Shown piece after piece: positions 8,788-20,814 of a stretch of DNA of 36,668 nt. A model generated the notes under the pieces. The model saw only the letters and a program-made list of their open reading frames with translations, did no database searches and was not told the DNA's origin. The position numbers and the translations under genes were made by a program. How positions within the stretch are numbered: the stretch's first letter is position 1; every line of letters starts with the position of its first letter. The stretch comes from Acidimicrobiia bacterium (lineage in GTDB: Bacteria; Actinomycetota; Acidimicrobiia; Acidimicrobiales; Poriferisodalaceae): the NCBI GenBank assembly GCA_022828045.1, contig JAJEIW010000130.1, positions 1 to 36,668 on the forward strand, in the 5' to 3' direction.

Positions 8788-11269
8788 CACGACTGCTGCG
8801 GAGGCGGCACCCAGCACGGTCGAGGTGATGATCGACGGCGTCGCCGTGGATGCACAGCCGGGTGAGCTGGTCATCGCGGCAGCCGAGCGTGCCGGGGTGC
8901 ACATCCCGCGCTTCTGTTACCACGAGCGGATGAGCTCGGTCGGCATGTGCCGCATGTGCCTCGTCGAGATCGACACCGGCCGCGGGCCGCAGCTGCAAGC
9001 CTCCTGCATGGTCCAGGTCTCGCCGCAGATGGTGGTGGACACCACCAGCGAGCGCACCCAGCGTGCCCAAGAGGGCGTGCTGGAGATGCTGCTCATCAAC
9101 CACCCGCTCGACTGCCCCGTGTGCGACAAGGGCGGCGAATGCCCCCTGCAGGACCAGACGATGGCGTACGGCCCGGGAGAGTCCCGCTTTGTCGAGGAGA
9201 AGCGGCATTTCCCCAAGCCGATCCCCATCTCGGAGTTGGTGCACCTCGACCGGGAACGCTGCATCCTGTGCGACCGCTGCACCCGCTTTGCGGACGAGAT
9301 CGCCGGCGACCCGCTCATCGACTTCACCGAGCGCGGCAACGAGACCCAGGTGCTGACCTTCCCCGGCGAACCGTTCTCGTCGTACTTCTCGGGCAACACG
9401 GTGCAGATCTGCCCGGTGGGGGCGCTCACCGCAGCGCCGTATCGCTTCAAGGCGCGGCCCTGGGACCTCGCCCAGACCGAGTCCACCTGTACGACGTGCG
9501 CGGTCGGGTGCCGGATCGCAGTGCAGTCGTCGCGCAACGAACTGGTGCGCTACTTGGGGGTCGACATCGATCCGGTCAACCATGGCTGGCTCTGCGACAA
9601 GGGCCGTTTCGCCTACGGATCGGTCGGCAGCCCAGAGCGCGTCACGAGGCCGATGCAAGCGCGCTCGAGCGGTCGGGTCGCCGATATCGCTGCAGTCGAG
9701 CCGATGCGCAACTTCGAGCCGTCGGACTGGGCCAGGGCGCTCGACGCGGTTGCCGCCGCCGTCAAGACCGCTCGGCCAGGGGCGATTGCCGTGCTCGGAG
9801 GCGCCCGCGGCACGAACGAGGACGCGTACTCCTGGTCCAAGCTGGCTCGCACCGTGCTGGGTACCAATCATGTCGACGCGCAGCTCGGCGACGGTCTGGC
9901 CGCAGACATCACCGTCGGCCTCGGAACCGCGACGATCGATGACGCCTGCACTGCCGACACCACGCTGCTGGTGTGCGGCGATCTGCGTGAAGAACTGCCG
10001 GTGCTGCATCTGCGCCTGCGGGGAGCGGCGCGGGCGGGCTCGACACGCTTGGTCGAGGTCTCCCCGACCGAGACCGGCCTCACCCGTGATGCCGCACGCA
10101 GCGAGCGGTGCGGGGGCGGCGAAGCCGCCGCGGTCCTGCGTGATCTGCTCGACGGCGATGACCCGCTGAGCGACGAGCTGGCCGGCGGATCAGTGGTGGT
10201 GGTGCTGGGGCGGTCCTCGGTTGCGGAGTCTGCTGACGCTGCCGCCGAGGTGGCATCGGTCCTGGCCGATCGCGTGCCTCACGCCAAGTTCCTGGTGGCC
10301 GCCCGGCGGGGGAACATCCGGGGAGCGCTCGACATGGGCCTCGCACCGGGCCTGCTGCCAGGGCGCTGCCTGAGCGCCGACCCGACGCCCGCGCTTGCAG
10401 CAGCGTGGGGTGAGCTGCCGCCCGAACCGGGACACGACGCGGCCGGGATCCTGGCAGCCGCCGCCGCGGGCGACATCGATGTGCTCTTCCTGCTCGGTGC
10501 CGATCCGCTGACAGATTTTCCCGACAGCGTGCTCGCACGGCTCGGCGTGGCGGGTGCGCGCACCGTCGTCGCGGTGGACACCTTCCTGAACCAGTCGACG
10601 ATCGAGGCCGATATCTTCCTGCCCGCTGCTGCATTCGGCGAGAAGTCCGGAACCACCACGAACTTCGAAGGCCGCGTCTCTGAGCTGAGCGAGTTGGTGA
10701 CCGCGCCCGGGTCGTCCCGCCCTGACTGGATGATTGCCGCCGAGTTGGCGATGCTCTGCGACGCCGACCTGGGATTCGTGTCGGTCTCTGAGATCACGGC
10801 CGAGATCGCTGCGGTCTGCGAGACACATGCCGAAGCGATGGGATCGCCCGTCGACGGCGACGGCGTGCTGGTGAGCGGTGCCGCGTTCGAGCCTGCATTG
10901 CCGCCCGCGCACGTGGCGCCGCCCCGAGACGCCTACGGCTTGCGCCTGGTGTGCAACCGCAAGCTCTACGACGGGGGTGTCACGGTCGCCCAGACACCGG
11001 CCCTGGCGTCGCTGCGGGCCGAGACCGCTTTGCGTGTGCACCCCATTGATCTCGAGCGGGTGGGCGTTGCATCGGGCACCGAGGTGGAGGTTCATTCCGA
11101 GCGCGGCGCCTTGCGTCTGCCGATCGTGGCGGATTCCGGTGTCGGCCGCCACAACGCCGTGCTGGCGTTCCCGTCGCCCGAGCTCGACGTGGGGGCGCTC
11201 ATCGATGCGACGGCGACCGTGACCGATGTCCGCATCGAGACCCGCGGCACCCAGGAGCCTGCGTCGTGA
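8780..11269 (+). CDS. nuoG: NADH-quinone oxidoreductase subunit G
   Basis: [2Fe-2S] CYHERMSSVGMCRMCLVEI; 4Fe-4S CPVCDKGGECPLQD and CILCDRCTRF; molybdopterin-oxidoreductase-like C-terminal half. Confidence 0.96.
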   Translation: MSDTTAAEAAPSTVEVMIDGVAVDAQPGELVIAAAERAGVHIPRFCYHERMSSVGMCRMCLVEIDTGRGPQLQASCMVQVSPQMVVDTTSERTQRAQEGVLEMLLINHPLDCPVCDKGGECPLQDQTMAYGPGESRFVEEKRHFPKPIPISELVHLDRERCILCDRCTRFADEIAGDPLIDFTERGNETQVLTFPGEPFSSYFSGNTVQICPVGALTAAPYRFKARPWDLAQTESTCTTCAVGCRIAVQSSRNELVRYLGVDIDPVNHGWLCDKGRFAYGSVGSPERVTRPMQARSSGRVADIAAVEPMRNFEPSDWARALDAVAAAVKTARPGAIAVLGGARGTNEDAYSWSKLARTVLGTNHVDAQLGDGLAADITVGLGTATIDDACTADTTLLVCGDLREELPVLHLRLRGAARAGSTRLVEVSPTETGLTRDAARSERCGGGEAAAVLRDLLDGDDPLSDELAGGSVVVVLGRSSVAESADAAAEVASVLADRVPHAKFLVAARRGNIRGALDMGLAPGLLPGRCLSADPTPALAAAWGELPPEPGHDAAGILAAAAAGDIDVLFLLGADPLTDFPDSVLARLGVAGARTVVAVDTFLNQSTIEADIFLPAAAFGEKSGTTTNFEGRVSELSELVTAPGSSRPDWMIAAELAMLCDADLGFVSVSEITAEIAAVCETHAEAMGSPVDGDGVLVSGAAFEPALPPAHVAPPRDAYGLRLVCNRKLYDGGVTVAQTPALASLRAETALRVHPIDLERVGVASGTEVEVHSERGALRLPIVADSGVGRHNAVLAFPSPELDVGALIDATATVTDVRIETRGTQEPAS

Positions 11270-11343
11270 CTGGCGACCCGCTTTTCGCGGACGGCCCCGA
11301 AGGGCAGGGCGACACCGCGGCCCCTGATGGGGCGTTGTCATGA
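11266..11343 (+). other. 25-codon mini-ORF created by a partial duplication of the nuoH start
   Basis: GTG at 11266 overlaps the nuoG stop and its TGA (11341-11343) overlaps the nuoH ATG at 11340. Peptide (GTG read as M) [25 protein letters not shown] versus NuoH start [20 protein letters not shown]. Confidence 0.55.
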
Positions 11344-12566
11344 CTGGCGACCCGCTCTTTGCCGACGGCGTCGACTGGGGCGACATCGCGGTCATGGGCG
11401 TCAAGGTCGTCGTGGCATTCGCCGCGCTGCTCGTCGCCACCATGTTCATGATCTGGTTCGAGCGCAAGCTGATCTCAGACATGCAGCATCGCATCGGCCC
11501 CAATGTGGCCGGGCCGTGGGGCCTGCTGCAGGCGTTCGCCGACGGGGTCAAGTTCTTCTTCAAGGAAGATCTGCGCCCCGCGAATGCCGATCCGCTGGTG
11601 TTCCGCCTGGCCCCGTACATCTCGGCAGTCACGGCGTTCGTGGCGTTCGCCATCGTTCCCGTCGGGGGCGTGTTCGCCGCCGAGCCGGGCCGTCAGGGCA
11701 CGGTCACGCTGTTCGGCAAGGAGACCATCCTGCAGGTGGCCGACCCGCCGGTCGGCATCCTGCTGCTGCTCGCGATGTCCTCGGTCGCCGTCTACGGCGT
11801 GATGCTGGCGGGCTGGTCGTCGGGCTCGAAGTACCCGCTGATCGGCTCGGTGCGCGCCTCTGCGCAGGCGATCTCCTACGAGGCAGCACTGGGCATGTCG
11901 GTGGTGGCGGTCGTGATCGTGGCGGGTTCGCTGTCCACCCAGAGCATCGTGGCGTCCCAAGCAGGCGGCGTGAACACCTGGCTGCTGCTGACCACGGGCA
12001 TCGTGCCGTTCCTGGTCTTCCTCATCTCTGCCACCGCCGAGCTGAACCGGCCGCCGTTCGACCTAGTGGAGGCCGAGCAGGAGCTGGTGGGCGGCTTCCA
12101 CACCGAGTACTCCTCGATCCGGTTCGCGCTGTTCTTCCTGGCCGAGTTCATGAACGTCATCACGATGTCGGCGATCATGGTCACGCTGTTCTTCGGCGGA
12201 CCGGCGGGCCCGGTGTTCTTCGGCTGGACGTGGCTGTGGCCGACGGTGTGGTTCTTGGCCAAGGTCGTCGCGTTCCTGTTCATGTTCGTCTGGTTCAGGG
12301 CGACGCTGCCAAGGCTGCGCTACGACCAGCTCATGTCGCTGGGATGGAAGGTGCTCATCCCGGTGATGCTGTTCTGGCTGATGTTCCTGGGTCTCGTGCA
12401 GTTGGCGGGCGTGCAGGGCTGGAACAGGATCTGGGTGTTCATCGCAGCAGCGATCGGTTTCGCCCTCGGCTGGGCACTGCTGGCGGCTGCGCTGCGTGCA
12501 GCCAAGCGCAACTCCGTCGATGACGACGTCGAAGCGCTCCCGACTCACACCGCAGGGAGGAGCTGA
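11340..12566 (+). CDS. nuoH: NADH-quinone oxidoreductase subunit H
   Basis: [27 protein letters not shown] and [25 protein letters not shown]. Confidence 0.97.
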   Translation: MTGDPLFADGVDWGDIAVMGVKVVVAFAALLVATMFMIWFERKLISDMQHRIGPNVAGPWGLLQAFADGVKFFFKEDLRPANADPLVFRLAPYISAVTAFVAFAIVPVGGVFAAEPGRQGTVTLFGKETILQVADPPVGILLLLAMSSVAVYGVMLAGWSSGSKYPLIGSVRASAQAISYEAALGMSVVAVVIVAGSLSTQSIVASQAGGVNTWLLLTTGIVPFLVFLISATAELNRPPFDLVEAEQELVGGFHTEYSSIRFALFFLAEFMNVITMSAIMVTLFFGGPAGPVFFGWTWLWPTVWFLAKVVAFLFMFVWFRATLPRLRYDQLMSLGWKVLIPVMLFWLMFLGLVQLAGVQGWNRIWVFIAAAIGFALGWALLAAALRAAKRNSVDDDVEALPTHTAGRS

Positions 12567-13240
12567 TGGGCTACCTCGACGGATTCGTCGTCACCTTCGG
12601 CAAGCTCTTCGACGAGCGTGTCACCACCGAGTACCCCCACGACAAGCGACCGAAGCCGCCTCGCTTTCACGGGCGCCATGTGCTCAACCGCTATCCCGAC
12701 GGCATGGAGAAGTGCATCGGCTGCGAACTGTGTGCGGGGGTGTGCCCAGCGCGCTGCATCTACGTGCGCGGGGCGGACAACCCCCCCGACAGCCCGGTCG
12801 CGCCCGGGGAGCGCTACGGCTACGTCTACGAGATCAACTACCTGCGCTGCATCCACTGCGATCTGTGTGTGGAGGCCTGCCCAACCGAGGCCATCACCGA
12901 GACGAAGGTCTTCGAGTTCAGCTTCCCCACCCGGCGTGATGCCATCTACACCAAGGACGAACTCCTCACCGACGACGACGGCCAGCCCCGGCGCCAGCCG
13001 TGGGAGCTGTGGCACGACGGTGACGACGAGCACACCTCGGGCTGGATGCGGGCGACGTCGCCCTCCGGCCAGCCGGCCTATGAAGGGCGTGTCGCGTGGA
13101 GCGGTGAGCTGGGGTACGGCGTGCGGGCGCCCGAGCAGGGCCAGCATGCTGAGACCGACGACGACGAGCCCGAGGGCCAACCCGTCGGCGGCGATCACGG
13201 CGACGCCGGCGATGAGCACAGCCACGGGAGCGGCCGCTGA
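12566..13240 (+). CDS. nuoI: NADH-quinone oxidoreductase subunit I
   Basis: Two 4Fe-4S motifs: [12 protein letters not shown] and [12 protein letters not shown]. Confidence 0.97.
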   Translation: MGYLDGFVVTFGKLFDERVTTEYPHDKRPKPPRFHGRHVLNRYPDGMEKCIGCELCAGVCPARCIYVRGADNPPDSPVAPGERYGYVYEINYLRCIHCDLCVEACPTEAITETKVFEFSFPTRRDAIYTKDELLTDDDGQPRRQPWELWHDGDDEHTSGWMRATSPSGQPAYEGRVAWSGELGYGVRAPEQGQHAETDDDEPEGQPVGGDHGDAGDEHSHGSGR

Positions 13241-13866
13241 TGGTCGAAGTTGCCGTCTTCGCGGTTGCCGCCGCCGCGTGCCTCGTCGGCGCGATCGGCG
13301 TGGTGCTCTCGCGCAATCCGGTGCACGCAGCGCTCATGCTGGTGATGACGCTGTTCGGCATAGCGGTGCTGTTCGTGGCCCAGCAGGCGCACTTCATCGC
13401 GGCCGTGCAGGTGATCGTCTATGCGGGCGCGATCGTCGTGCTGTTCCTGTTCGTCATCATGCTGCTGGGCGTCGACCGGGCCGCCGAGCTGTCCATGGGT
13501 GCGTTGCCGGCACAACGCTGGACCGCTGCTGCGTTCGGCCTCGGCGGTGCAGCCGTGCTGATCTGGCTGGTGGCGGCCGTCGACCGGCTGTTCAAGGGCG
13601 CCAAGTCGCTGGCACTCGAGACCGCCGGCCTCACAGACGCCGGTGCGGGCAGCGATCCGACGGACTACGTCGCGGATGTGAGCGCCCTCGCCCGGTCGCT
13701 GTTCTCCGACTACGTGTATGCGTTCGAGTTGACCTCGCTGCTGCTCATCGTTGCCGTCATCGGCACGGTGATCCTGGCCCGCCGCAGCGGTTACGGCGGC
13801 AGCCAGCACAACGGCAATGCGTCGGAGGCCGCCAAGGCTGAAACGTCGAGCGAGGCCGGCCAATGA
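13240..13866 (+). CDS. nuoJ: NADH-quinone oxidoreductase subunit J
   Basis: NPVHAALMLVMTLFGIAVLFVAQQAHFIAAVQVIVYAGAIVVLFLFVIMLL. Confidence 0.95.
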   Translation: MVEVAVFAVAAAACLVGAIGVVLSRNPVHAALMLVMTLFGIAVLFVAQQAHFIAAVQVIVYAGAIVVLFLFVIMLLGVDRAAELSMGALPAQRWTAAAFGLGGAAVLIWLVAAVDRLFKGAKSLALETAGLTDAGAGSDPTDYVADVSALARSLFSDYVYAFELTSLLLIVAVIGTVILARRSGYGGSQHNGNASEAAKAETSSEAGQ

Positions 13867-14177
13867 ACGGTCTCGAGGTGGTGACGAGCTGGTACCTCGT
13901 CCTCGGCGCGCTGCTGTTCATCATCGGCGGCACCGGGCTGCTGGTGCGGCGCAACCCGCTGATCATGCTGATGTGCGTCGAGCTGATGCTGAACGGCGTC
14001 AATCTCAGCTTCATCGCGTTCGCGGATCGCTTCGGCGATGTGCATGGACAGACGGTGGTGCTGTTCGTCCTGGTGGTTGCCGCCGCCGAGGTCGTGGTGG
14101 GCCTGGGCTTGGTGGTCGCGGTGCTGCGTGCCTCGCCACGCGCCACCGCGGACGACCTGTCTGCCTTGAAGGGCTGA
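13863..14177 (+). CDS. nuoK: NADH-quinone oxidoreductase subunit K
   Basis: RRNPLIMLMCVELMLNGVNLSFIAF...VLFVLVVAAAEVVVGLGLVVAVLR. Confidence 0.95.
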   Translation: MNGLEVVTSWYLVLGALLFIIGGTGLLVRRNPLIMLMCVELMLNGVNLSFIAFADRFGDVHGQTVVLFVLVVAAAEVVVGLGLVVAVLRASPRATADDLSALKG

Positions 14178-14181
14178 GTCG

Positions 14182-16083
14182 ATGGTGGAACTCGTTTGGC
14201 TCATCCCCGCGCTGCCGCTGGCCGGGTTCGCCATCCTCCTGTTGGCCGGTCCGCGGCTGGGCGAACCTCGCGCCGGCTGGCTGGCCACCGCAGCCAGCGC
14301 CGGCTCGTTCCTGTTCACGCTCATCACGTTCGGCGGGTTGCTGGGGCTCGAGTCGGTCACCAAAGGCGGTGCCGGAGGGCGCGGCGGTCGCTCGTTTGAG
14401 TCAACGCTGTTTGAGTGGATGCCGATCGGCGGCCTCGAGGTCGACGCCGCGCTGCTGGTGGACCCGCTGTCGATGACGATGGCGCTGTTCGTGACCGGCG
14501 TCGGGACGCTGATCCACCTCTATTCGGTCGGATACATGCATGGCGACCCGAAGTACTCGAAGTTCTTCCTGTACCTCAACCTGTTCCTCTTCTCGATGCT
14601 CATGCTGGTGCTGGGCGAGAACTTGGTGGTGACCTTCCTGGGCTGGGAAGGGGTCGGCACCTGCTCGTACCTGCTCATCTCGTTCTGGCACGAGCGGCCC
14701 ACCGCTGCCACCGCCGGCAAGAAGGCGTTCGTCACCAACCGCGTCGGCGACTTCGGCTTCATGGTGGCCACGTTCCTGCTGTGGACGGCGCTGGGCACGG
14801 TCTCCTACACCGGTATCGCTGCACTGTCGGGCGGCTTGGCAACCGGCACCGCCACGGCCGTGTCGCTGCTGCTGCTCCTGGCAGCCGCGGGCAAGTCAGC
14901 CCAGCTCCCGCTGTACGTCTGGCTGCCCGACGCCATGGAGGGCCCCACCCCGGTCTCGGCCATGGTGCATGCCGCCACGATGGTGACTGCCGGTGTGTAC
15001 CTGCTGGTGCGGCTCAACCCGGTGCTGACCGACACGGCACTGCTCATCATCGCCATCGTGGGTGCTGCCACTGCGCTCTTTGCGGCGCTGGCGGCCGTGG
15101 CTCAGCACGACATCAAGAAGGTGCTGGCGTACTCCACGATCAGCCAGCTCGGCTACATGTTCTTGGCCATCGGCTCGGGTGCGTACGTGGCGGCCATCTT
15201 CCACGTGATCACCCACGCGTTCTTCAAGGGCCTGCTGTTCCTCGGCGCCGGCTCGGTTATCCACGGGCTCGGCGACGAGCAGGACATGCGGCGCATGGGC
15301 GGTCTGCGGGCCGTCATGCCCATCACAGCGGTCACGTTCATCGTGGGCTGGCTGGCGATCGCCGGGGTGCCGCCGCTGTCGGGCTTCTGGTCCAAGGACG
15401 AGATCCTGCTCGCGGCGTGGGAGCAGTCCGACATCGGCCCGCTGCTGTGGGCCGTGGGCCTCGTCACTGCCCTGCTCACCGCCTACTACATGAGCCGCCA
15501 GACCTTCCTGGTGTTCTTCGGCGGCCAGCGGTGGGATGACAGCGCGCACCCGCACGAGTCGCCTGTCACGATGACCTTGCCCCTGATGGTGCTAGCCGGA
15601 GCAGCAGCCATCGGCGGAGTCATGAACCTGCCGCTGGTGGCTGACTGGCTGGTGCTTGAGCATTTCCTGGAACCCACCTTGGCGCACGCGCATCACTTCA
15701 CGACGCCTACCTGGCAGAAGCTGTTGCTTGCATTCGTCGCGGCGCTCGCGGCGCTGATCGGCATCACGGTGGCTGCCTTGGCGTGGCTGCGTTCGCGTAT
15801 CCCGACCGACAAGCTCGAACCAGCACTGCTGGAAAATTCGTTCTACGTCGACTCGATCATCTCCAACTTCGTGGGCGGCCCCGGCACCAAGGTATTCGAG
15901 GCTGCCGCTGCCGCTGACAGACGCTTCGTCGACGGCGCTGTCAACGGCGTGGCGAAGCTCGTCCGGATGCTCGGCGAAGCCGTGCGGCCCCTCCAGTCGG
16001 GCTATCTGCGGCACTACGCATCGGGCGTGGCTGTCGGTGCGATCGTCCTCGTCGTCTGGCTCGCGCTGCGGGGAGTCTCCTAG
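14182..16083 (+). CDS. nuoL: NADH-quinone oxidoreductase subunit L
   Basis: GWEGVGTCSYLLISFW, WLPDAMEGPTPVSAMVHAATMVTAGVYLLVR, VLAYSTISQLGYM. Confidence 0.97.
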   Translation: MVELVWLIPALPLAGFAILLLAGPRLGEPRAGWLATAASAGSFLFTLITFGGLLGLESVTKGGAGGRGGRSFESTLFEWMPIGGLEVDAALLVDPLSMTMALFVTGVGTLIHLYSVGYMHGDPKYSKFFLYLNLFLFSMLMLVLGENLVVTFLGWEGVGTCSYLLISFWHERPTAATAGKKAFVTNRVGDFGFMVATFLLWTALGTVSYTGIAALSGGLATGTATAVSLLLLLAAAGKSAQLPLYVWLPDAMEGPTPVSAMVHAATMVTAGVYLLVRLNPVLTDTALLIIAIVGAATALFAALAAVAQHDIKKVLAYSTISQLGYMFLAIGSGAYVAAIFHVITHAFFKGLLFLGAGSVIHGLGDEQDMRRMGGLRAVMPITAVTFIVGWLAIAGVPPLSGFWSKDEILLAAWEQSDIGPLLWAVGLVTALLTAYYMSRQTFLVFFGGQRWDDSAHPHESPVTMTLPLMVLAGAAAIGGVMNLPLVADWLVLEHFLEPTLAHAHHFTTPTWQKLLLAFVAALAALIGITVAALAWLRSRIPTDKLEPALLENSFYVDSIISNFVGGPGTKVFEAAAAADRRFVDGAVNGVAKLVRMLGEAVRPLQSGYLRHYASGVAVGAIVLVVWLALRGVS

Positions 16084-16085
16084 CC

Positions 16086-17746
<1,661 letters not shown>

Positions 17747-17747
<1 letters not shown>

Positions 17748-19363
17748 TGCCGCCGCTCGACGAGCTGTTCGACGAGACGTTCGCGTCGCCGGGCGTCGAC
17801 TGGTGGGTGCTCGTCCCGCAGATCATCCTTGTCGGCGCTGCGCTCGGGCTGCTGCTGGTGGCCTCGCTGGCGCCGCGAGCGCTGCCTGCCTGGGCGTCCA
17901 CGATCGTCACGATCTCAACCGGCGCTGCCACCGCCATCACCGCGGCAATCCAGTGGACCGACTGGGGCTCTGCGCCGCGTTCCACTTTGGCGGGCGCATT
18001 CGTCAGCGACGGCTTCAGCCTGCTCATCACCGTGCTCGTCGGCGCGGGTGTGGTGATGACCGCCTTGGTCGCGCACTCCGCCCTCGACCGCTACGCCATG
18101 GCGCCGCCCGAATTCGCGGCGTTGCTGCTGGCGTCCGCCGCGGGCGCCGTGGTGATGGCCGGCGCCAACGACCTCATCGTGCTGTTCCTGGGCCTCGAAT
18201 CGCTCTCGATCGCCCTGTACGTGCTGATCGCACTGGCGGGCCGGCGTGCGAGCGCCCGCGAGTCCGCCATGAAGTACTTCGTGCTGGGTGCATTCAGCTC
18301 GGCATTCTTCCTGTACGGCATCGCGCTGGTCTACGGAGCCACCGGCGGCACCAATCTCAGCGGGATCTCGGAGTTCCTCTTCGGGACGGTCCGCGACAAC
18401 GACTACCTGCTGCTGGCCGGCGTCGCGTTGCTGCTGGTGGGCTTGGGGTTCAAGATCGCCGCTGTCCCGTTCCACTTCTGGGCACCCGATGTGTACGAGG
18501 GCGCCCCGAGCCCGGTCACCGGCTACTTGGCGTCGATCGCCAAGGCCGCGGGCTTCGCGGCGCTGGCGCGGGTGCTGTACGTGGCGGTGTTCCAGCAGGG
18601 CACCGCCTGGTCGCCGATCATCGTGGCGCTGGCGTTCGCATCGCTGTCGGTCGGCGCGGTGATGGCCATCTGCCAGTCGGACGTGAAGCGCATGCTGGCG
18701 TTCAGCTCGATCAGCCACGCCGGCTTCGTCCTGGTCGGCTTGGCGGCTATCGATCCCGACATCGTGGACCGGCTCTGGGCGAACTTCGCCGGCTCGGTCG
18801 GCGGCGCCGCCGATCTCGGCGACGGTGTCTCGGGGGCCGTTTTCTACCTCGTCGTCTACTCGTTCATGGCGCTGGGCAGCTTCGCCGTGCTGTCGGCGGT
18901 CGTCGGATCGTCGACCGATCCCGATGACGGCACCAGCCGCCATGATCTCAGCCGCTACAGCGGGCTCGCCCGCCGCCGACCGGTGCTGGCGCTCGCCTTT
19001 GCCGTGCTCCTGCTGGCGCAAGCAGGGGTGCCGCTCACGGCGGGGTTCGTGGCGAAGTTCGAAGTCATCCGAGCAGCCGTCGGCGAGGGCGTCTATGTCC
19101 TGGCGGCCGTTGCGATGGTCACTGCGGTCGTGAGCGCCTTCGCCTACCTGCGCGTCGTGCTGGCGATGTACGCACCGGACGGCGCATCCGTGGCTGATGA
19201 CGATCCTCCGACCGCCCGTGTCAGCCGCCCGCGCTGGGGAGATCTGCCGCTGACGACAGTGCTGGCCATCGCCCTCGCGGTGGCGGTGACCTTCGTCGTC
19301 GGCGTCCTGCCGCAGACGCTCCTCGAATGGAGCGCCGACGCCGCCCTGTCGATCTTCCCCTGA
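17747..19363 (+). CDS. nuoN: NADH-quinone oxidoreductase subunit N
   Basis: FKIAAVPFHFWAPDVYEGAPSPVTGYLASIAKAAGFAAL, KRMLAFSSISHAGFVLVGL. Confidence 0.96.
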
Positions 19364-19379
19364 CGCGAGCCGTCGCGTC
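19362..19379 (+). terminator. Perfect 7-bp hairpin at the end of the nuo operon (possible terminator or 3' stabiliser)
   Basis: GACGCGA-gccg-TCGCGTC begins inside the nuoN stop codon; no following T-tract, so intrinsic termination is uncertain. Confidence 0.35.
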
Positions 19380-19411
19380 GCTCGGGAATAGTCTGGCGGC
19401 CCCGGGATTCT

Positions 19412-20065
19412 GTGACGATAATCGCCGCTCGACGAGTTGCCGCCCTGCTGGCTCTGCTTGCGTTGCCTGTAGCGCTCGTCGTGGTTGCGGCGAGTCCAGC
19501 CGGTGCGCATCCGCCCGAGCGCTGCTTCTTCGGATGGACCGAGGTGGACGGTGCGCCCGTGGACGGCGGTCCCGACAATCCCGTCCAAGTCTGTTTGGAT
19601 GAGCCGTGCCGCGCCTATCCGAGCATCCACTTCGTTGGAGACGCCCCTGACGATCACATCTGTGTCGCGTCCCATCGTCACCCGTGGCGCGACGGTCTCA
19701 TCCGCTTGGCTTCCTTCGCCGCGTTCTGCCCATTGCTCTATGCGTTGATCATCACGCCGGAGGCGCTGGCGCAGATGAAGGAGGCCCGGCACGTCGGCTG
19801 GCGCACGATCGCGCATCGTCGGCGGCTGTACGAGGCCCTGCCGCGGAGTCACTGGCTGGCGTGGTGGTGCGGATTCGCGCCTGCGTTCATCTTCAGCTCT
19901 GCGGCGTCACCTCTCCTGCTGGAGTGGCTGTTCCCGCCCGTCGGCACGGTCACGGTGGCGCTCTACGTTGTTGCTTGCAGTTTCGTCACCGTGGTCGGCT
20001 CGCGTGTATGGACGCGTAAACGGCGGGAAAGCGAGCGAGCGGTATTGCAGCATTCCCCAGCCTGA
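19412..20065 (+). CDS. Hypothetical secreted/membrane protein
   Basis: GTG start, N-terminal signal peptide-like segment (ALLALLALPVALVVVAASPAGAH), two C-terminal TM segments; no recognised family. Confidence 0.65.
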   Translation: MTIIAARRVAALLALLALPVALVVVAASPAGAHPPERCFFGWTEVDGAPVDGGPDNPVQVCLDEPCRAYPSIHFVGDAPDDHICVASHRHPWRDGLIRLASFAAFCPLLYALIITPEALAQMKEARHVGWRTIAHRRRLYEALPRSHWLAWWCGFAPAFIFSSAASPLLLEWLFPPVGTVTVALYVVACSFVTVVGSRVWTRKRRESERAVLQHSPA

Positions 20066-20108
20066 ACTCGCCGGGGCTGCGTCTCAGCATGTGGTGTATA
20101 GTCTGGGT

Positions 20109-20339
20109 ATGCGGCGTATACAGCTCTACATGGAACCTGACATCGACGACGCCTTGACAGTGGTGGCTTCGCAGCGAGGCGTCTCGCGCTCGGCCTTGAT
20201 GCGCGACGCCGTGCGTGCGCTGCTTGATACCCATGGTCCAACGGAACCCGATCCCATCGATGCTCTTGTGGGATGGCTGGACGTAGAACCTAGCGACGAT
20301 ATCGATGCTGTCGTCTATGGCTACGAAACGGACACGTGA
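20109..20339 (+). CDS. Ribbon-helix-helix antitoxin, VapB-like
   Basis: MRRIQLYMEPDIDDALTVVASQRGVSRSALMRDAVRALL is a CopG/RHH-type fold; directly upstream of and overlapping a PIN gene. TATAGT lies 6 nt before the ATG. Confidence 0.85.
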   Translation: MRRIQLYMEPDIDDALTVVASQRGVSRSALMRDAVRALLDTHGPTEPDPIDALVGWLDVEPSDDIDAVVYGYETDT

Positions 20340-20731
20340 GATTCGCTGATACTTCGTTCTGGATCGCGCTACAAGTCCGACGCGATCGCAACCACGCTTC
20401 CGCTGCGGCCCTGTGGCGCAGCAATCGGCGACCAGTGCGGACCTCGAACGTCGTGCTCGGCGAAACATGGACCTGGCTGCGAAGCCGTGCCGGTCATGCG
20501 GTCGCAGCACGGGCCATCGCCGAAGTGCGCCTCTCTGGGCGTGTCTCGGTCGCGCTGGTCGGGGAGTCGATTGACGAGCGGGCGTGGGAATGGCTTCGGC
20601 GGCATGACGAGCGCGCCTACTCCTACGTCGATGCCACCAGCTTCGAGATCATGCGTCGCGAGCGGATCACCGAGGCGCTTGCTTTCGACGGAGACTTCAG
20701 CGCAGCGGGCTTCGTGGAGCTGCGCCCGTAG
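20336..20731 (+). CDS. PIN-domain ribonuclease toxin, VapC-like
   Basis: Starts MRFADTSFWIAL; acidic residues spaced as in PIN domains (FADTS, LGETW, YVDATSFEIM, FDGDF); GTG start overlaps the antitoxin stop. Confidence 0.87.
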   Translation: MRFADTSFWIALQVRRDRNHASAAALWRSNRRPVRTSNVVLGETWTWLRSRAGHAVAARAIAEVRLSGRVSVALVGESIDERAWEWLRRHDERAYSYVDATSFEIMRRERITEALAFDGDFSAAGFVELRP

Positions 20732-20750
20732 CCCCCAACCGCCCGGTTTG

Positions 20751-20798
20751 CAAAGTTTTGAACGAGAAGTCAAATTCACAGCAAATTTCAAAACTTTG
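20751..20798. promoter_or_regulatory. 12-bp perfect inverted repeat with 24-nt spacer, AT-rich
   Basis: CAAAGTTTTGAA (20751-20762) and TTCAAAACTTTG (20787-20798). Confidence 0.7.
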
Positions 20799-20814
20799 AA
20801 TCTGCAACATCGCT

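Noticed and set aside
17915-19852. 645-aa minus-strand ORF
   Set aside because: Antisense to nuoN and the next gene; low-complexity RRQH-rich translation.
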